The notes beneath the pieces are model-generated. The model was not told where the DNA came from. It did not search any database and saw only the letters and a list, made by a program, of their open reading frames with translations. From the IMG/VR virus record IMGVR_UViG_3300045141_000130, positions 1 to 64,000 of that record: 64,000 nucleotides of DNA; one strand, written 5' to 3'. Within the stretch, counting starts at the first letter, position 1. The number at the start of each line of letters is the position of its first letter. The stretch is from a virus. The translations under genes were made by a program, and so were the position numbers. Below, piece by piece: positions 25,147 to 36,044 of this stretch.

Positions 25147-28100
25147 GCGTGCGCTCCCTCCAGGGCGGCCACCCGGGCCCGTAGCTCGTTGACCTCGTCG
25201 ACCAGCCACTGGGTGTACCGGACGGTGTGGGCCATGATCGCAGGCTGCTGGATGGTCATCGGCCTGCGATGCACGTCGTAGACGACGGTGTCCCGCAGAC
25301 CGATCTTGTGCAGGTTCTCGGCGAGAAAGCCGGTGGACCGATCCCTGCCATTGGGGTGGCTGACCCGGACCGACATGGAGGCCAGGTTCGGCTTGTCCGA
25401 CCAGGTCGAGGTCTCGATCGCCATGAACGCCGGGTCGAGGTCCAGGCTCTTGACCTTGGACTTGTACCGGCCGGAACTGGTGTAAGCGCCCACGTATCCG
25501 GCACCCGTGAGGGAGACGTACAGCTGCCCGTACCCGGCAATGGCCGGTACGGAGGAGTCCCGCAAGGCGGCAGAGGTGATCGACCCCTGGGCGCCGGTAC
25601 CGTTGGCGACCTGGAACTGTCCGCCGCCGTTGTGGCTGTTGTAGCCGAACCACACCGAGTCGGAGGAGGTGTAACCGCGCAGCGTGACGTCGTTGGATGC
25701 GGTGTAGGCGTACAGCAGCCCGCGAAGGTTGCCGCCGGACCAGACCTGGATCTCGTCACCGACCAGCACGATCCGGTTCGGACCGGTCGAGGTTTCGAGA
25801 TAACCGTTGCCGATGCCGATGCTCGGGCTGTTGTAGGCCCCGCCACCCCAGGACGACCCGGGGTTGTTGACGTTGCCCCCGCTCGCGTTGACGCCGTTGA
25901 TCGTGCCGGTGATGATGCCGTTGAAGCTGCCGGTGGCGGCGGAGATGCTGCCACTGAAGCTGCCGTCGGCAGCGGTGAGGGTGCCGCCGAAGGTGCCATC
26001 CGCGGCGGTGATCGAGCCGGTGAAGTGGGCGCTGCCGTTGGAGGCGTACAGCGCCACGTTGGGCGTCGACCCGGTGCTCGGATAGAGGAACAGGCCGGTG
26101 CTGGAGAGCACCACTCGGGCACCACTGGTGTCGGTCTTGAAGTTGATGCCCGCGGTCGCCGACCAGCTGGATAGGGCCACACCGCCCAGGTAGTGGGTGA
26201 TCCCGGCATCGGCCATCTCGATGCGACTGGTACCGGAACTGGTGCGGACCACCGCGCCGGTGATCGTGGAGGTGGTGTCGATCGTGGAGCCGATGATCGC
26301 GGAGGCGGTCAGCGTCCCGATCATGGTGACGCTGCCGCTCTTGAAGTCGATCTGGAACGGGATGATCCAGTTACCGGAGGAGTTCTTCTTCCCGCTGTAG
26401 AACCGGAAGTAGTTGAGGGAGTCGATCAGAAGCCGAGGCTGGTCGTGACCGACATTGGCAGCGACCGTCATCTGCGGGTTGCTGTCGAGAGTGAACGATG
26501 CGTTCGTGGCGACCTTGTCGGCCTTGAACAACACCAGGGTCGAGCCGTACTGGTCCTGCACCCAGAGGTTTGCGACCTGCGTCGCCCCATCACCGGTGGT
26601 GTTCATCGAGATCCGCGGGTTGTCCCCGGACTTGCTGGTCTGGATCAGCGAACCGGTGATGGTGGACAGCGCGTCGATGTTGCTGGCGGTGATGGTCCCC
26701 CGGAAGATCGCATCCCCGGCGGCGTGCCCGCTGGCAGCCGCGGCATAGACCCCGAAGGTCATGTGGGTGCCGTCGTACATGAACAGACCGGCGTCGGACA
26801 GCACCCACCCGGCGTCGAAACTGTTGGTGCGCCCCGGCTTGCTGGTCAGCATGACGTAGGGGGAGTTCGCGGCCGGGACATTCGTGAGGGCGAAGACCGG
26901 ACTGCCCTTGGTGTTGTACATCTGCAGGCCGGTGGAGTCCATGACCACCCGCATCCCGCTACTGCCGGTCTGCAGGTAGCTGGAGGCAGGAGTGGCGCCC
27001 GCGGTGAACTTCGAGCCGGAGAGGTCGCCCTGGAAGAAGGCGCTGCCGTCCTTGGTGATCAAGTTGATCGTCGGCGGGGCGGCGGTGCCCTGGGAGCCGT
27101 AGAACCGGATCCCGGCAGTGTCAAGCTGCCATTTGGACACGGTGCCGCTGGCGCTCGACTGGAAGGACATCGCGCCGGTGCCGAAGAGGAACTGGAACAG
27201 CGGTGGAGCCGGAAGCGCGTCCTTCTGCCAGATCATCTGGGTCGCACTCAACTCGAAATACGGGGGGACCGGCTTGGCGCTCGGAATCGGGACCGGCGGG
27301 TCCACCGTCGTATCCATGGGCATGTTGACGGTGCGGATCACCCCGGCGTTGACAAGGAATGCGCTCAGCGCATCGGCCCGCATGTCCCCGGCTTGGATCG
27401 TCCCGGTCTTGATGTGCTTGCTGTAGATCGAGTCGACACCGATGTTGGTGGCGCTGATCGCCCCGGCTGCGATCTCCCCGCTGGTGATCGTGCCCGCCTC
27501 GATGTGGTCGGCGGTGATCGCGCCGTCCACGATGAGTTGGCCGGTGCCCTTGCGCCGCACCCACACCGAGGCGATCTGGATCTCCTGACCCAGTGCCAGG
27601 TTGGTGACGATGATCGACGCCCGGCCCTGGAAGGAGCCGGTAGGCAGTGTCTGGGTGACCGGGGTCCACGGCTTGGACGGGTCTGACGGCTTGGGGTTGC
27701 CGCTCTGGTCCGGGGAGATGCTGCCGTTCTGCCCCAGCGGCGTCGCCACCCCCTGCGCGTCGAACAGGATCGGCAGCTGCGTCCAGGTCGTCGGCTTGTC
27801 AGCGGCGAGGAAGGTCTTGGAGAAGAAGACCGTCTTCGGGGTGGACAGGGTCGGGTCCGGGCTGGTGCCGCCAGCCTTGAGGTCCACCTCCAGCGCGAAC
27901 GTGACCGTGCCGGTGGTCGCGGCACCGATCTTGCGGACCCACAGCTGACCGAAGAACTGGTCGGTGCTCAACGCCGGGAAGGTGCGGACGTTGCGGATGG
28001 TCTGCTTGCTGGCGCCGGACAGACCGATGACCGAGTACACGTAGCCGGTGGAGGCGTTCGCCGTCGGGTGGTCGGTGATGGAACGTCGACCGTTCAGCCC

Positions 28101-29537
28101 GGCCGGGGCCGCGTTCGGGTCGTTCCACCCGAGGGGCTTCCACGGCGGGCTCAGCGGCAGGCCCTTGACCCGGTTCGGCGGCTTGGCGGTGTCGAAGGTG
28201 TCGGGGCCGACCGGGATGGCCCCGTCGAACTCCGGCTCGTCACACAGGTTGGCCAGGTCGGCGACGATCAGCTTCGTGGAGTCGATCGAGTCGGCATGGA
28301 TGCGGCCCGCGTCGATGTAGCCGGTGTTGAGGATGGCGGCGTCCACCGTGCCGAACAGGCCCACGTTGGACGTGATCGAGTTGGTGGCGATGATGTCCGG
28401 CGCCTGGATCAGCTTCGTGGCCAGCAACAGCTGGGTCTGCACCACGTCCGGCAACAGGTAGGGGGCCGAGATGGCGATATGCCCGGAGGTGGTGTCGGAG
28501 AAGGCGTCGTTGACGATCTTGTCCCGATAGGGGATCCAGTTCGCCAGCTTGGTCGGATCGACCCCCTGCAGGACGTACGGGATGTTGTTGTCGTTCGGGT
28601 TGAACCACAGGTCGCCGATCACGGCATGGGAGTCAGGGCTGGTGCCGTAGAAGATGTGGTTGCCCGGCAACGCGCCGCCCGGCGGTGGCGCGTTGGCTGC
28701 TGCCTGATTGACCAGCGCCATCAGGTCGGCGTTCATCTGGTCGGTGGTGATCGACCCGTTGGTGATGCTGTCGCCGTCGATGGTGCCCACGGTGGCCGGA
28801 TTCGAGCCGCCCGGGGCGCCCGGCTGATCCAGCACGTTGTAGGCGACCAGCCGGTAGTACCAGGTGTCGCCCGGGGTCAGCGGGCCGTCGTAGAGGTCCC
28901 CCGCGCCGAGCAGTGCGCCGACCGGGACGATGTCGGACGTGGTGAACGCGGCCGAGTGCGCCCGCTGCACCTCGCAGTACTGGAAGTCGGCGGGCATCGG
29001 GACACCGCCCACCGCCAGACCGTCCCACCGGACCCGGATGACGATGCCCTCCGGGTCCACCGCAGGGGTGGACGGCGTCAGCGGCGTCCCGGCTGCCGAA
29101 CTGTTCGGCATGTCCACGACGACGATGTTGGAGAACGCCGAGACCTTGCCGTTGGCGGCGACGCAGCGCACCTTGAACTGCCAGGTCGAGTCCGGCGCAT
29201 ACCCTGCGACGACCGTCGAGCGGTCCGGGTAGTCCAGCACCGTGACCTGGGAGAAGGCGCCCGGGGTCCCGGCGCCGCCGTACTGGTAGAGGTGGCTGGT
29301 CGCCGGGGCCATCGCAGAACCGTCGGTGGCCGTGGTGGGCAGCACCCAGGTCAGCGTCACGGTGCCCAGATAGGCACCGGCCTGGTAGCGGACCCCGAGG
29401 TTGCTGGGGGTCAGCGTGACCGGGCCGCTGGGCACCCGGTTGTCGCTGCCACTGGTGCCACCGCCACCGCCGCTCTGGGTGTTGGCAGCGGTGACGGTGC
29501 TGACGGCCTGCGTGCCGACCCGGTTACGTGTGACCAA
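25143..29537 (-). CDS. Large tail fibre with FN3-like domains and a peptidase-S74-type C-terminus
   Basis: A 1464-residue protein from a TTG start behind AAGGTGG. A Gly/Ser-rich linker (about 20-35) leads to FN3-like domains (about 40-240; WQFKVRCVAANGKVSAFSNI), then a long repetitive beta region with recurring TG(S/T)LI and ITA(S/A)-type units. The last 130 residues (SSGRYKSKVKSLD, STGFLAENL, a final coiled coil VDEVNELRARVAALE) fit the intramolecular chaperone of peptidase S74, which trimerises fibres and then cleaves itself off, with Ser of SGRYKS as candidate nucleophile. Confidence 0.72.
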   Translation of the reverse strand: MVTRNRVGTQAVSTVTAANTQSGGGGGTSGSDNRVPSGPVTLTPSNLGVRYQAGAYLGTVTLTWVLPTTATDGSAMAPATSHLYQYGGAGTPGAFSQVTVLDYPDRSTVVAGYAPDSTWQFKVRCVAANGKVSAFSNIVVVDMPNSSAAGTPLTPSTPAVDPEGIVIRVRWDGLAVGGVPMPADFQYCEVQRAHSAAFTTSDIVPVGALLGAGDLYDGPLTPGDTWYYRLVAYNVLDQPGAPGGSNPATVGTIDGDSITNGSITTDQMNADLMALVNQAAANAPPPGGALPGNHIFYGTSPDSHAVIGDLWFNPNDNNIPYVLQGVDPTKLANWIPYRDKIVNDAFSDTTSGHIAISAPYLLPDVVQTQLLLATKLIQAPDIIATNSITSNVGLFGTVDAAILNTGYIDAGRIHADSIDSTKLIVADLANLCDEPEFDGAIPVGPDTFDTAKPPNRVKGLPLSPPWKPLGWNDPNAAPAGLNGRRSITDHPTANASTGYVYSVIGLSGASKQTIRNVRTFPALSTDQFFGQLWVRKIGAATTGTVTFALEVDLKAGGTSPDPTLSTPKTVFFSKTFLAADKPTTWTQLPILFDAQGVATPLGQNGSISPDQSGNPKPSDPSKPWTPVTQTLPTGSFQGRASIIVTNLALGQEIQIASVWVRRKGTGQLIVDGAITADHIEAGTITSGEIAAGAISATNIGVDSIYSKHIKTGTIQAGDMRADALSAFLVNAGVIRTVNMPMDTTVDPPVPIPSAKPVPPYFELSATQMIWQKDALPAPPLFQFLFGTGAMSFQSSASGTVSKWQLDTAGIRFYGSQGTAAPPTINLITKDGSAFFQGDLSGSKFTAGATPASSYLQTGSSGMRVVMDSTGLQMYNTKGSPVFALTNVPAANSPYVMLTSKPGRTNSFDAGWVLSDAGLFMYDGTHMTFGVYAAAASGHAAGDAIFRGTITASNIDALSTITGSLIQTSKSGDNPRISMNTTGDGATQVANLWVQDQYGSTLVLFKADKVATNASFTLDSNPQMTVAANVGHDQPRLLIDSLNYFRFYSGKKNSSGNWIIPFQIDFKSGSVTMIGTLTASAIIGSTIDTTSTITGAVVRTSSGTSRIEMADAGITHYLGGVALSSWSATAGINFKTDTSGARVVLSSTGLFLYPSTGSTPNVALYASNGSAHFTGSITAADGTFGGTLTAADGSFSGSISAATGSFNGIITGTINGVNASGGNVNNPGSSWGGGAYNSPSIGIGNGYLETSTGPNRIVLVGDEIQVWSGGNLRGLLYAYTASNDVTLRGYTSSDSVWFGYNSHNGGGQFQVANGTGAQGSITSAALRDSSVPAIAGYGQLYVSLTGAGYVGAYTSSGRYKSKVKSLDLDPAFMAIETSTWSDKPNLASMSVRVSHPNGRDRSTGFLAENLHKIGLRDTVVYDVHRRPMTIQQPAIMAHTVRYTQWLVDEVNELRARVAALEGAHA

Positions 29538-29601
29538 GCGACACCACCTTCGGCAGGCTGGGAATCATCCAGACCATACCTTTGGTGATGAATGGCCTTC
29601 G

Positions 29602-29934
29602 CTATTCGGCGACCGGCCCCTCGACCACCACGGTGTCGTGACCCTCGACGACAGCGTCCTCGTCCTCCGCGGCGTTCGCCTCGTCGGAACGGATGGCGGC
29701 CTCGACGCCGACGGGGTTCTCCGGGTCGGGCTCTACGCCGGAGTCGTAGGCGGAGTATCCGCCGATGTTCCGCGCCGTGATCTCGGGTGCCTCGGCGTCG
29801 TTGGCCTCGGCCTCATCGGCCTCCTTGGCCTCCAACTCCTCCTGCGTGAGTTCACCCTCCGCGCCGTAGACGACGGCGGTGCCCTCCTCGGCGGCCTTGC
29901 CCTGGGGCTCGTCCTTGCTGCTCTTGCTGGCCAT
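29602..29934 (-). CDS. Small acidic protein between fibre and endolysin genes
   Basis: A 110-residue protein with a strong GAAGGAG site. Very rich in Glu, Ala and Asp (LTQEELEAKEADEAEANDAEA), probably largely disordered. The context, next to the endolysin, leaves open a regulatory or structural role. No family recognised. Confidence 0.6.
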   Translation of the reverse strand: MASKSSKDEPQGKAAEEGTAVVYGAEGELTQEELEAKEADEAEANDAEAPEITARNIGGYSAYDSGVEPDPENPVGVEAAIRSDEANAAEDEDAVVEGHDTVVVEGPVAE

Positions 29935-29973
29935 GTCTGGTCTCCTTCGTCCTTCGGTGGGGTGGGGCTCTGG

Positions 29974-30873
29974 TCAGCGATCCTTCATCAGGTGGGCGAA
30001 GTCGTCACGCCAGACCTCGCCGAACCGGGTGGTGGTCTTCAGGTAGCGAGCACGCTGCCACTTGGTGACCGCGGCCTTGGTGGTCGGGCCGAAGTCGCCA
30101 TCCACCCGTAGGCCCGCGTACTTGAGTTCGTTCATCCGGGTCTGGATCCACTTCACCCACGGCACGTCCTTGGCGACCCCGCCGCCATGGCTCTGCGGTG
30201 GACCCGACTTCAGTCCGAAGTAGTGGTTGGTCGGCAGCGGCCACGAGGTGCTGGGCGGCGGGGTGTACGGCGCCTTGACCGGAGGCTTGGCGACCGGAGG
30301 CTTGACCGGAGGCTTGGTGGCGACCCCGAGGATCGCCTTGGCCTTGACGATGTACGCGGCGACGGTGTTGGGCTTGCGGCAGAAGCCGTAGTGCATGCTG
30401 TCGTACTTCTGGCCCTGGTAACGCCCGCCCCAGTACAGGCCCAGGGATTCCAGGTCCTTGACCATCGCCGGGGGCATGTCGCACTGGAACGTGGTGCTGT
30501 ACGGATTGAACGGAGCGTTCTCGTCCACCGAGAGCGCCCCGGAATGGCCGCTGGCGCGCTGGGTGCCAGCGATCGGACGGTTGCTGTACCCCCACGGACC
30601 CCAGGACTCGTTGTTCTTCCGCGCCCACACCGCGTAGTGGTACTTGCGGTCCTGGATCTCGAAGATCAGGTTCCACAGCGGCACCAACTCCTTGCGCATG
30701 GTGACGCGCAACGTCTGGCCGGTAGTGCCGGAGGTGTAGTTGGTGGTGCCCAGCAGACTGGCCGGGACACCCTTGGGCCAGGAGTGTCCGCCCCACGCGG
30801 CGAAGTCACCGTTGGCCGGATAGCCAGCGTTGGGGTTGCTCGTGCCATAGGCAGATCGGGCGTAGTTGGTCAT
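29974..30873 (-). CDS. Endolysin: M15-type peptidase with peptidoglycan-binding domain
   Basis: A 299-residue lysin. The N-terminal 185 residues look like a D-Ala-D-Ala carboxypeptidase/L-Ala-D-Glu endopeptidase of the M15 group: HSGALSVD fits the HxxxxxxD metal motif, and DSMHYG provides the second His, although the usual Glu after it is Gly here. A Pro/Lys linker (about 186-215) joins a PG_binding_1 domain (WIQTRMNELKYAGLRVDGDF). It would cleave the peptide stems of the actinobacterial wall. A holin is not obvious nearby. Confidence 0.75.
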   Translation of the reverse strand: MTNYARSAYGTSNPNAGYPANGDFAAWGGHSWPKGVPASLLGTTNYTSGTTGQTLRVTMRKELVPLWNLIFEIQDRKYHYAVWARKNNESWGPWGYSNRPIAGTQRASGHSGALSVDENAPFNPYSTTFQCDMPPAMVKDLESLGLYWGGRYQGQKYDSMHYGFCRKPNTVAAYIVKAKAILGVATKPPVKPPVAKPPVKAPYTPPPSTSWPLPTNHYFGLKSGPPQSHGGGVAKDVPWVKWIQTRMNELKYAGLRVDGDFGPTTKAAVTKWQRARYLKTTTRFGEVWRDDFAHLMKDR

Positions 30874-30949
30874 CGAGGTGATCCTCCCACTCGTACAAAG
30901 ACGCGGACCCGGCTAAAGTGTGAGCGTCCTCCCAAGGAGCATGGGGTTG

Positions 30950-30983
30950 ACAACAGGGCCCGCTGAAGAGCGGGTCCTGTTGT
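30950..30983 (-). terminator. 15-bp hairpin between collagen-like fibre and endolysin genes
   Basis: Arms ACAACAGGGCCCGCT and AGCGGGTCCTGTTGT pair over 15 positions with one wobble around a GAAG loop, directly after the fibre stop. No clear U-tract on the leftward side. Likely a partial terminator or an mRNA-end stabiliser that sets the expression of endolysin relative to the fibres. Confidence 0.6.
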
Positions 30984-30986
30984 GTC

Positions 30987-33900
30987 TCAGGCTCCGACGT
31001 ACTGCACCGAGATGTATGCCGTGCCCGTGCTGGCGGTGGCCTGTCCGGTTTGGTAGAGGAACAAGCTGATCTTGTCGCCCGCGTTCAACGCGACGACCCC
31101 GGAACCGTTGCTGTACCAGGCGTAGGACGCTGCCATGTTGGCGTTGACCACGTAGATCTGGGTGTTGGTGGCACTGTTGACCCCCAGCACCAGCTGCCTG
31201 ATTCCGGCGGCAGAGGTGTTCTGCATGGACGCCTGCAGGGCGATCAGATACTTGCCAGCGACCGGTACGACGATCCGGCCGCTGTTCAGGCCCAGGCCGC
31301 CAGCCTGGAAGACGGCGGTGTTCATCAACTTCTCGGTGAACACCCCGGTGTTGATGTCGTTCGACCCGGCGGTTGCGCTGTAGTTGCCGTAGGCATTGGC
31401 CCCGTCCATCGACCAGTTGCCCCAGGTCGTCACGAACTGGCGGGTCCAGTGGCGGACACCGCTGCTCGTGGGGACGTAGACGTCCTGGATGTAGAACTGT
31501 CCGCCGTTCAGCGACCGGTGTTCGAGGAGCCCGCTGGAGGCTGCGGCCTCCGGCCCGTTGGCGGGCATGCTGCCGTTGATCCAGTCGTACCAACCGGACA
31601 CGGTGAGCGAGTTGCAGTCGTTCCCCGAGAGCAGCCTGACCGGCGCGAAGGTGGTCGGCACCTGGTTGACCATTGGCACCCAGGGACTGGACGAGGCCGA
31701 CAGCAACGTGCGGAACCAGATGTCCGGAGTCGAACTGGACTGCCGGACCCAGAACTGCCAGCACTGCGTGCCGTTCGAGTTGATCGTCGTGACCGAGGCT
31801 GCGTTGCCGAAGGGGAAGCCACCGTCCGCACCTCCCTGTGCGGTCGAGAGGGTGAAGACCGACACTCCCAGCGGGTACGCGCCACCGAAGGATGCCGACG
31901 GAACCGGCGCTGGCAGGAGGACGACGTTGGCGCCGTTCCCGGAGAACTGCTGCCACGCCGTCCAACCGGAGGTGTTGCCCGAGCGGACGTAGCCAGCCGT
32001 GATCGCACCGGCGGTACCGGCGGCGTAGGTGACCATCTGCGTGGTCGAGGACGAACCGGGGACCCGCCAAGTGGTGACGATGCTGGTCATGCCCTGCGGC
32101 CAGCCACCGGTGGTGGCCTGGGTGTTCGTCAGGGACCAGCAGGAGATGCCGGTCGGATAGGTCGAGTAGTCGTCGGTGGCGTTCTTGTCGCCCGAGAACC
32201 ACACCGTGACACCAGGGTCGATGGCGGTCGCCAACGCCTGGATAGCCGCCGGACCGGCCTGCACCGCGTCCGTACTCAGCGGGTAGGGCAGGCCCTTCGT
32301 CGTCGCACCGCGGACGTCCGCACCCGCAGGCTGCGCACCCCACGAGTTCGAGGTCAGCGCGATCGCCCCCACGCTGGCGGCGGTGAGCGTGGACCACGCG
32401 GTGGCGAAGTCGGTGGCCGAGGTCTTGGTGAGCGCCTGACCGGTGGTGCCGCCTGCGGCCACGCCCGGCCCTGCCGGACCCGTCGTGCCCTGCGGCCCGG
32501 TGGAACCGGTAGGCCCGGTCGGTCCGGTGGCGCCGGTCGTCCCCTGCGCGCCCTGCACGCCCTGCGTGCCCTGCGGTCCGGTCGGCCCCGGCACCGGCCG
32601 GGAGAACGTCATGAAGATCACTTGGGACTCGGGCGGGAAAGAGCCCACCATGCTGTCGACCGGGATCTTCCAGCTGGCGTTCGCCGCCGAGACGGCCACC
32701 CCGGTGACCCGGGCGGTGATCGTGCTGGTTCCCCAGGTGACGGTGACCCAGTCGCCGGACTTCAACGCCTGGATCTGGATGGACCGGTCGATGCCGCCGT
32801 TCTGCTTCCCCACCATCCACAGCTGGGGGGTGGTGATCTGCACCTGGCCGTTCTGGGCGGGACTGGACCCGCTGGTGTAGTTCCAGTAGTCCTGGAGCAT
32901 CAGCGCGTCCGGCGGCCCCTGCGGGCCGGTGGGGCCGGTGGCGCCCGGATTCCCCTGCGTCCCCTGACTTCCCGTGGGGCCCGTGCTGCCCGTCGGACCC
33001 TGGGTGCCGATCGGGCCCTTGAGGTTGCCCGCCAGGGTCCAGGTGCTCGCCCCGGTCTTGACGTAGGTGTCCCCGTTGGCGGTGTTCAGGTAGTGGTCGT
33101 TGACCACGCCCGTACCGGTGCCCGGCACGCCCGAACCCTGGAACCACACCGAACCCGCGGTGCCGGTGGTGCCGGTCGGGCCAGGGTTGCCCTGCGGCCC
33201 CTGGCTTCCCGTCGCGCCACCACTGCCGGTGGCACCGGCGGGACCCTGCGGCCCGACAGGCAGTCGCATGAACGTCACGGCGACGAACGTGCCGGAGCCG
33301 TAGTTCTTCCAGCCGACGATCGACGTCAGGCTGACGGTCCAGACACTGCCCGCCACCGTCGGCTTGACGGACAGGACACCCGACATCACGTCGTTGTTCG
33401 ATCCGGCCACGAACAGGGCCGTGTCGCCGATCGCAAGGCCGTTGAACTGGGCGGTGTGGTCGACGGCGTAGAGGTCGGTGCGGTTGAAGGTCAGGACCGC
33501 ACCAGTGGCGCTCCAGACCACGACACCGGAGACACTCGCGTCGCCCTGCGTGCCCCATGAACCCGTGAGGATGGTGCCACCGGGATTGCCCTGGACTCCC
33601 TGGACCCCCTGGGCCCCGGTGGTGCCCGCAGTGCCCTGCGGCCCCTGGGTGCCCTGCGGGCCCTTGATGCTCCCGCTGTAGGACCAACTACCGCTGTGGT
33701 AGTTGAAGACGTCGCCGCTGGCCGGGTAGATGAACTGGTCGCCCTCGTGCGGACTGGGCACGTTGCCGTAGTCGCCGTACGGGTTGCCGGAGGTGTACCA
33801 CACCGCACCGGGCGTTCCGATTGGACCCTGCGGCCCGGTGAGGTTGCCCTGCTTGGTCCAGGTGCTCGCCGCCGTCTTGGTGTAGGTGTCGCCGTTGGCG

Positions 33901-35318
33901 GTGTTCAGGTACAGGTCGCCCACCACGCCGGTGGCCGGGTTGGGGGCGGAGGTGCCGTAGTACCAGGTCGATCCGCTCGGTCCGGCCGGGCCGGTCGTGC
34001 CGGTGGCACCTGCCGGGCCCTGCGGCCCGGCACCACCCGTCGTGCCGGGCGGGCCCTGGATCCCCTGACTGCCGGTCGGCCCGGTCGGGCCGGTCGGGCC
34101 CGGGTCGCCCTTCGTGCCGGTGCCAGCCGGGCCGATGTCGCCCTGTGGTCCCTGCGAGCCAGCCGGGCCGACAGGCCCGAGCGGTCCCTGGTCGCCGGTC
34201 GGCCCTGCGGCGCCCGTCGCACCGGTGGTGCCTGCCGGGCCGACCGCGCCCGCGTTGCCCTGCGCGCCGGGGGGGCCGATGGCGCCGGTGGCGCCGGTGG
34301 GGCCGGTGCTGCCCTGCGGGCCGGTCGGTCCTGCCGGTCCGGTCGCCCCCGGCGGGCCGACGATGACGCCCGCGTCCACCCACTTGGTGCCGTCCCACAC
34401 CCACAGGTGGCCGGTGTCGACGGTGATGTAGGCGACGCCCGTCGAGGTGGCGTCCAGCCCGGCGGGCAGCGACGCCTGGTTGGGCACCGAACCCTTGATG
34501 TTGACACCGGTGCCGGGCGCACCGGTAGCCCCGGTCGGACCCTGCAGGCCGGTCGGCCCGGCAGGGCCCTGCACACCGGGATCGCCACGAGGGCCCTGGG
34601 TGCCGACACTGCCGGTGGCGCCCTGCGGACCTTGGGCCCCGGTCTGCCCGGTGGTGCCGGGCGGCCCGGCCGGTCCCTGGACGCCCGTCCCGGTGGCGCC
34701 GGTATTGCCCTGCGGCCCCTGGGCTCCGGTGCTACCGGTCGGCCCGGCAGGACCGGTCGCACCCGGAGGCCCGAGTGGGCCGACCGGACCTTGCGAGCCG
34801 GTCGGCCCGGCAGGACCTGTCACGCCCGGAGGGCCGGGCACCGGGGCGACGACCCGCGAGACCTGCATCAGCGTGGCGGGCGCCGGGACCGTGCCCTGCT
34901 GGGTGACGGTGCCGGTGTAACGGCTCATACCCGCGGCACCGGCCGTCACCACCGTCGCCGCGGTGATCACCATGACGAAGCCCTCGCGGACCGGGTCACG
35001 CACCACCAGGTACTCGCCGACCTGGGCGTCGGCGCTCCACATCACGCCGTGGAAGTCGGTGTGGTGCAGATAGACGTCGACGACGGAGTTGAGGGGGGCG
35101 TTGCTCGGCACCACGCCGACCTGGCCCGTCGCGGGCGCCTGATTGTTTGCGACGTAGCCCCACTGGCCGGACTCGACGGTGTTGCCGGGAGGGCCGATGG
35201 GGCCGTTCGGGCCCTGCAGGTTACCGGCCAGTACGGGGTTGTTGGCCGAGTCCAACGGATTGATCGCGTAGCCCAGTGCACTGCGCATCGGGCCGATCAG
35301 TGTGGGCGCCGCCATCAC
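30987..35318 (-). CDS. Giant collagen-like tail fibre with pyocin-knob-like and C1q-like ends
   Basis: A 1443-residue protein. Residues about 160-950 are mainly Gly-X-Y collagen-type repeats ([10 protein letters not shown] style) broken by several copies of a beta module with [18 protein letters not shown] and TW. Then come two to three pyocin-knob-like domains (about 1040-1290; [18 protein letters not shown]) and a C-terminal C1q/TNF-like domain (about 1310-1443; [32 protein letters not shown]). Such trimers bind host surface glycans. Overlaps the preceding collagen gene (ATGA). Confidence 0.75.
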   Translation of the reverse strand: MMAAPTLIGPMRSALGYAINPLDSANNPVLAGNLQGPNGPIGPPGNTVESGQWGYVANNQAPATGQVGVVPSNAPLNSVVDVYLHHTDFHGVMWSADAQVGEYLVVRDPVREGFVMVITAATVVTAGAAGMSRYTGTVTQQGTVPAPATLMQVSRVVAPVPGPPGVTGPAGPTGSQGPVGPLGPPGATGPAGPTGSTGAQGPQGNTGATGTGVQGPAGPPGTTGQTGAQGPQGATGSVGTQGPRGDPGVQGPAGPTGLQGPTGATGAPGTGVNIKGSVPNQASLPAGLDATSTGVAYITVDTGHLWVWDGTKWVDAGVIVGPPGATGPAGPTGPQGSTGPTGATGAIGPPGAQGNAGAVGPAGTTGATGAAGPTGDQGPLGPVGPAGSQGPQGDIGPAGTGTKGDPGPTGPTGPTGSQGIQGPPGTTGGAGPQGPAGATGTTGPAGPSGSTWYYGTSAPNPATGVVGDLYLNTANGDTYTKTAASTWTKQGNLTGPQGPIGTPGAVWYTSGNPYGDYGNVPSPHEGDQFIYPASGDVFNYHSGSWSYSGSIKGPQGTQGPQGTAGTTGAQGVQGVQGNPGGTILTGSWGTQGDASVSGVVVWSATGAVLTFNRTDLYAVDHTAQFNGLAIGDTALFVAGSNNDVMSGVLSVKPTVAGSVWTVSLTSIVGWKNYGSGTFVAVTFMRLPVGPQGPAGATGSGGATGSQGPQGNPGPTGTTGTAGSVWFQGSGVPGTGTGVVNDHYLNTANGDTYVKTGASTWTLAGNLKGPIGTQGPTGSTGPTGSQGTQGNPGATGPTGPQGPPDALMLQDYWNYTSGSSPAQNGQVQITTPQLWMVGKQNGGIDRSIQIQALKSGDWVTVTWGTSTITARVTGVAVSAANASWKIPVDSMVGSFPPESQVIFMTFSRPVPGPTGPQGTQGVQGAQGTTGATGPTGPTGSTGPQGTTGPAGPGVAAGGTTGQALTKTSATDFATAWSTLTAASVGAIALTSNSWGAQPAGADVRGATTKGLPYPLSTDAVQAGPAAIQALATAIDPGVTVWFSGDKNATDDYSTYPTGISCWSLTNTQATTGGWPQGMTSIVTTWRVPGSSSTTQMVTYAAGTAGAITAGYVRSGNTSGWTAWQQFSGNGANVVLLPAPVPSASFGGAYPLGVSVFTLSTAQGGADGGFPFGNAASVTTINSNGTQCWQFWVRQSSSTPDIWFRTLLSASSSPWVPMVNQVPTTFAPVRLLSGNDCNSLTVSGWYDWINGSMPANGPEAAASSGLLEHRSLNGGQFYIQDVYVPTSSGVRHWTRQFVTTWGNWSMDGANAYGNYSATAGSNDINTGVFTEKLMNTAVFQAGGLGLNSGRIVVPVAGKYLIALQASMQNTSAAGIRQLVLGVNSATNTQIYVVNANMAASYAWYSNGSGVVALNAGDKISLFLYQTGQATASTGTAYISVQYVGA

Positions 35319-35989
35319 AGCGTCCAGACGTTGCCGGTGTCGACGTCGAGGTACAGGTCACCTGCGATCGAGCCGTGCACCGGCGGCACCGGTGCGCCGT
35401 GCCCGGTGAACCAGGCGGTGCCACGCGGACCTGTCGGCCCCGGTGGGCCCGCCAGCCCGGTCGGCCCGGTCGGTCCCGGCGGACCGCCGGACGGACCGGG
35501 GACGCCCTGCGGACCCGGCGCACCGGCAGGGCCGACCGTCACCGACTGCCCGGTACTGGACGGCACCGGCGAGTTCAAGGTGATGTCGTAGCTGCCGTCC
35601 GGGCTGGCGTTGTTGAACCCCATCGAGAAGTTGGCCGGGCTGCGGCCCGGGATGTCCACGGTGACGCCCAGTGTGTACTTGTTCGGCGTCAGGTCGGTGT
35701 CGTTGGGGTTGATCACCCACACGCCCTGGTTGCCCTCGGCGTCGAGCATGTAGCCCTGGTTATCCACCTGACAGACGATCTTCTGCAGGTAGATCGTGGC
35801 CGGTGGGACGCTGCCGATGTCGAACACCCGGTCCACCGGGAACTTCAGCGTGACCGTGGACCCGGCGGGCACCGCCTTCCAGTCCGGGTTCGCATCCGGG
35901 TCTGCAGGCGAGTCGGCCCATACGTCCAGCAGCCGGTAGGTGATCTTGACGTAGCTGACGTTCGGGTCGGGTGTCACAGGCGAGGACAC
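35315..35989 (-). CDS. Collagen-like fibre protein, short, ending inside a beta module
   Basis: A 224-residue protein from GTG at 35989 behind GGGGAG. The first 150 residues are a beta domain ([19 protein letters not shown]), followed by about 45 residues of Gly-X-Y repeats. It then stops after [15 protein letters not shown], half-way through the beta module that is complete several times in both neighbouring fibres. The next gene starts in an ATGA overlap. It could be a fibre base partner or the N-terminal piece of a split fibre. Confidence 0.65.
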   Translation of the reverse strand: MSSPVTPDPNVSYVKITYRLLDVWADSPADPDANPDWKAVPAGSTVTLKFPVDRVFDIGSVPPATIYLQKIVCQVDNQGYMLDAEGNQGVWVINPNDTDLTPNKYTLGVTVDIPGRSPANFSMGFNNASPDGSYDITLNSPVPSSTGQSVTVGPAGAPGPQGVPGPSGGPPGPTGPTGLAGPPGPTGPRGTAWFTGHGAPVPPVHGSIAGDLYLDVDTGNVWTL

Positions 35990-36044
35990 GAGCACTCCCC
36001 TTCCGACGAACCTGCCCCTATCGTCGCGGCGCCAGCCAGACGCA

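Noticed and set aside
30913-33687. A 924-residue minus-strand and an 836-residue plus-strand frame across the collagen gene
   Set aside because: Gly-Pro rich DNA leaves other frames open; the 1443-residue collagen frame has clear domains at both ends.
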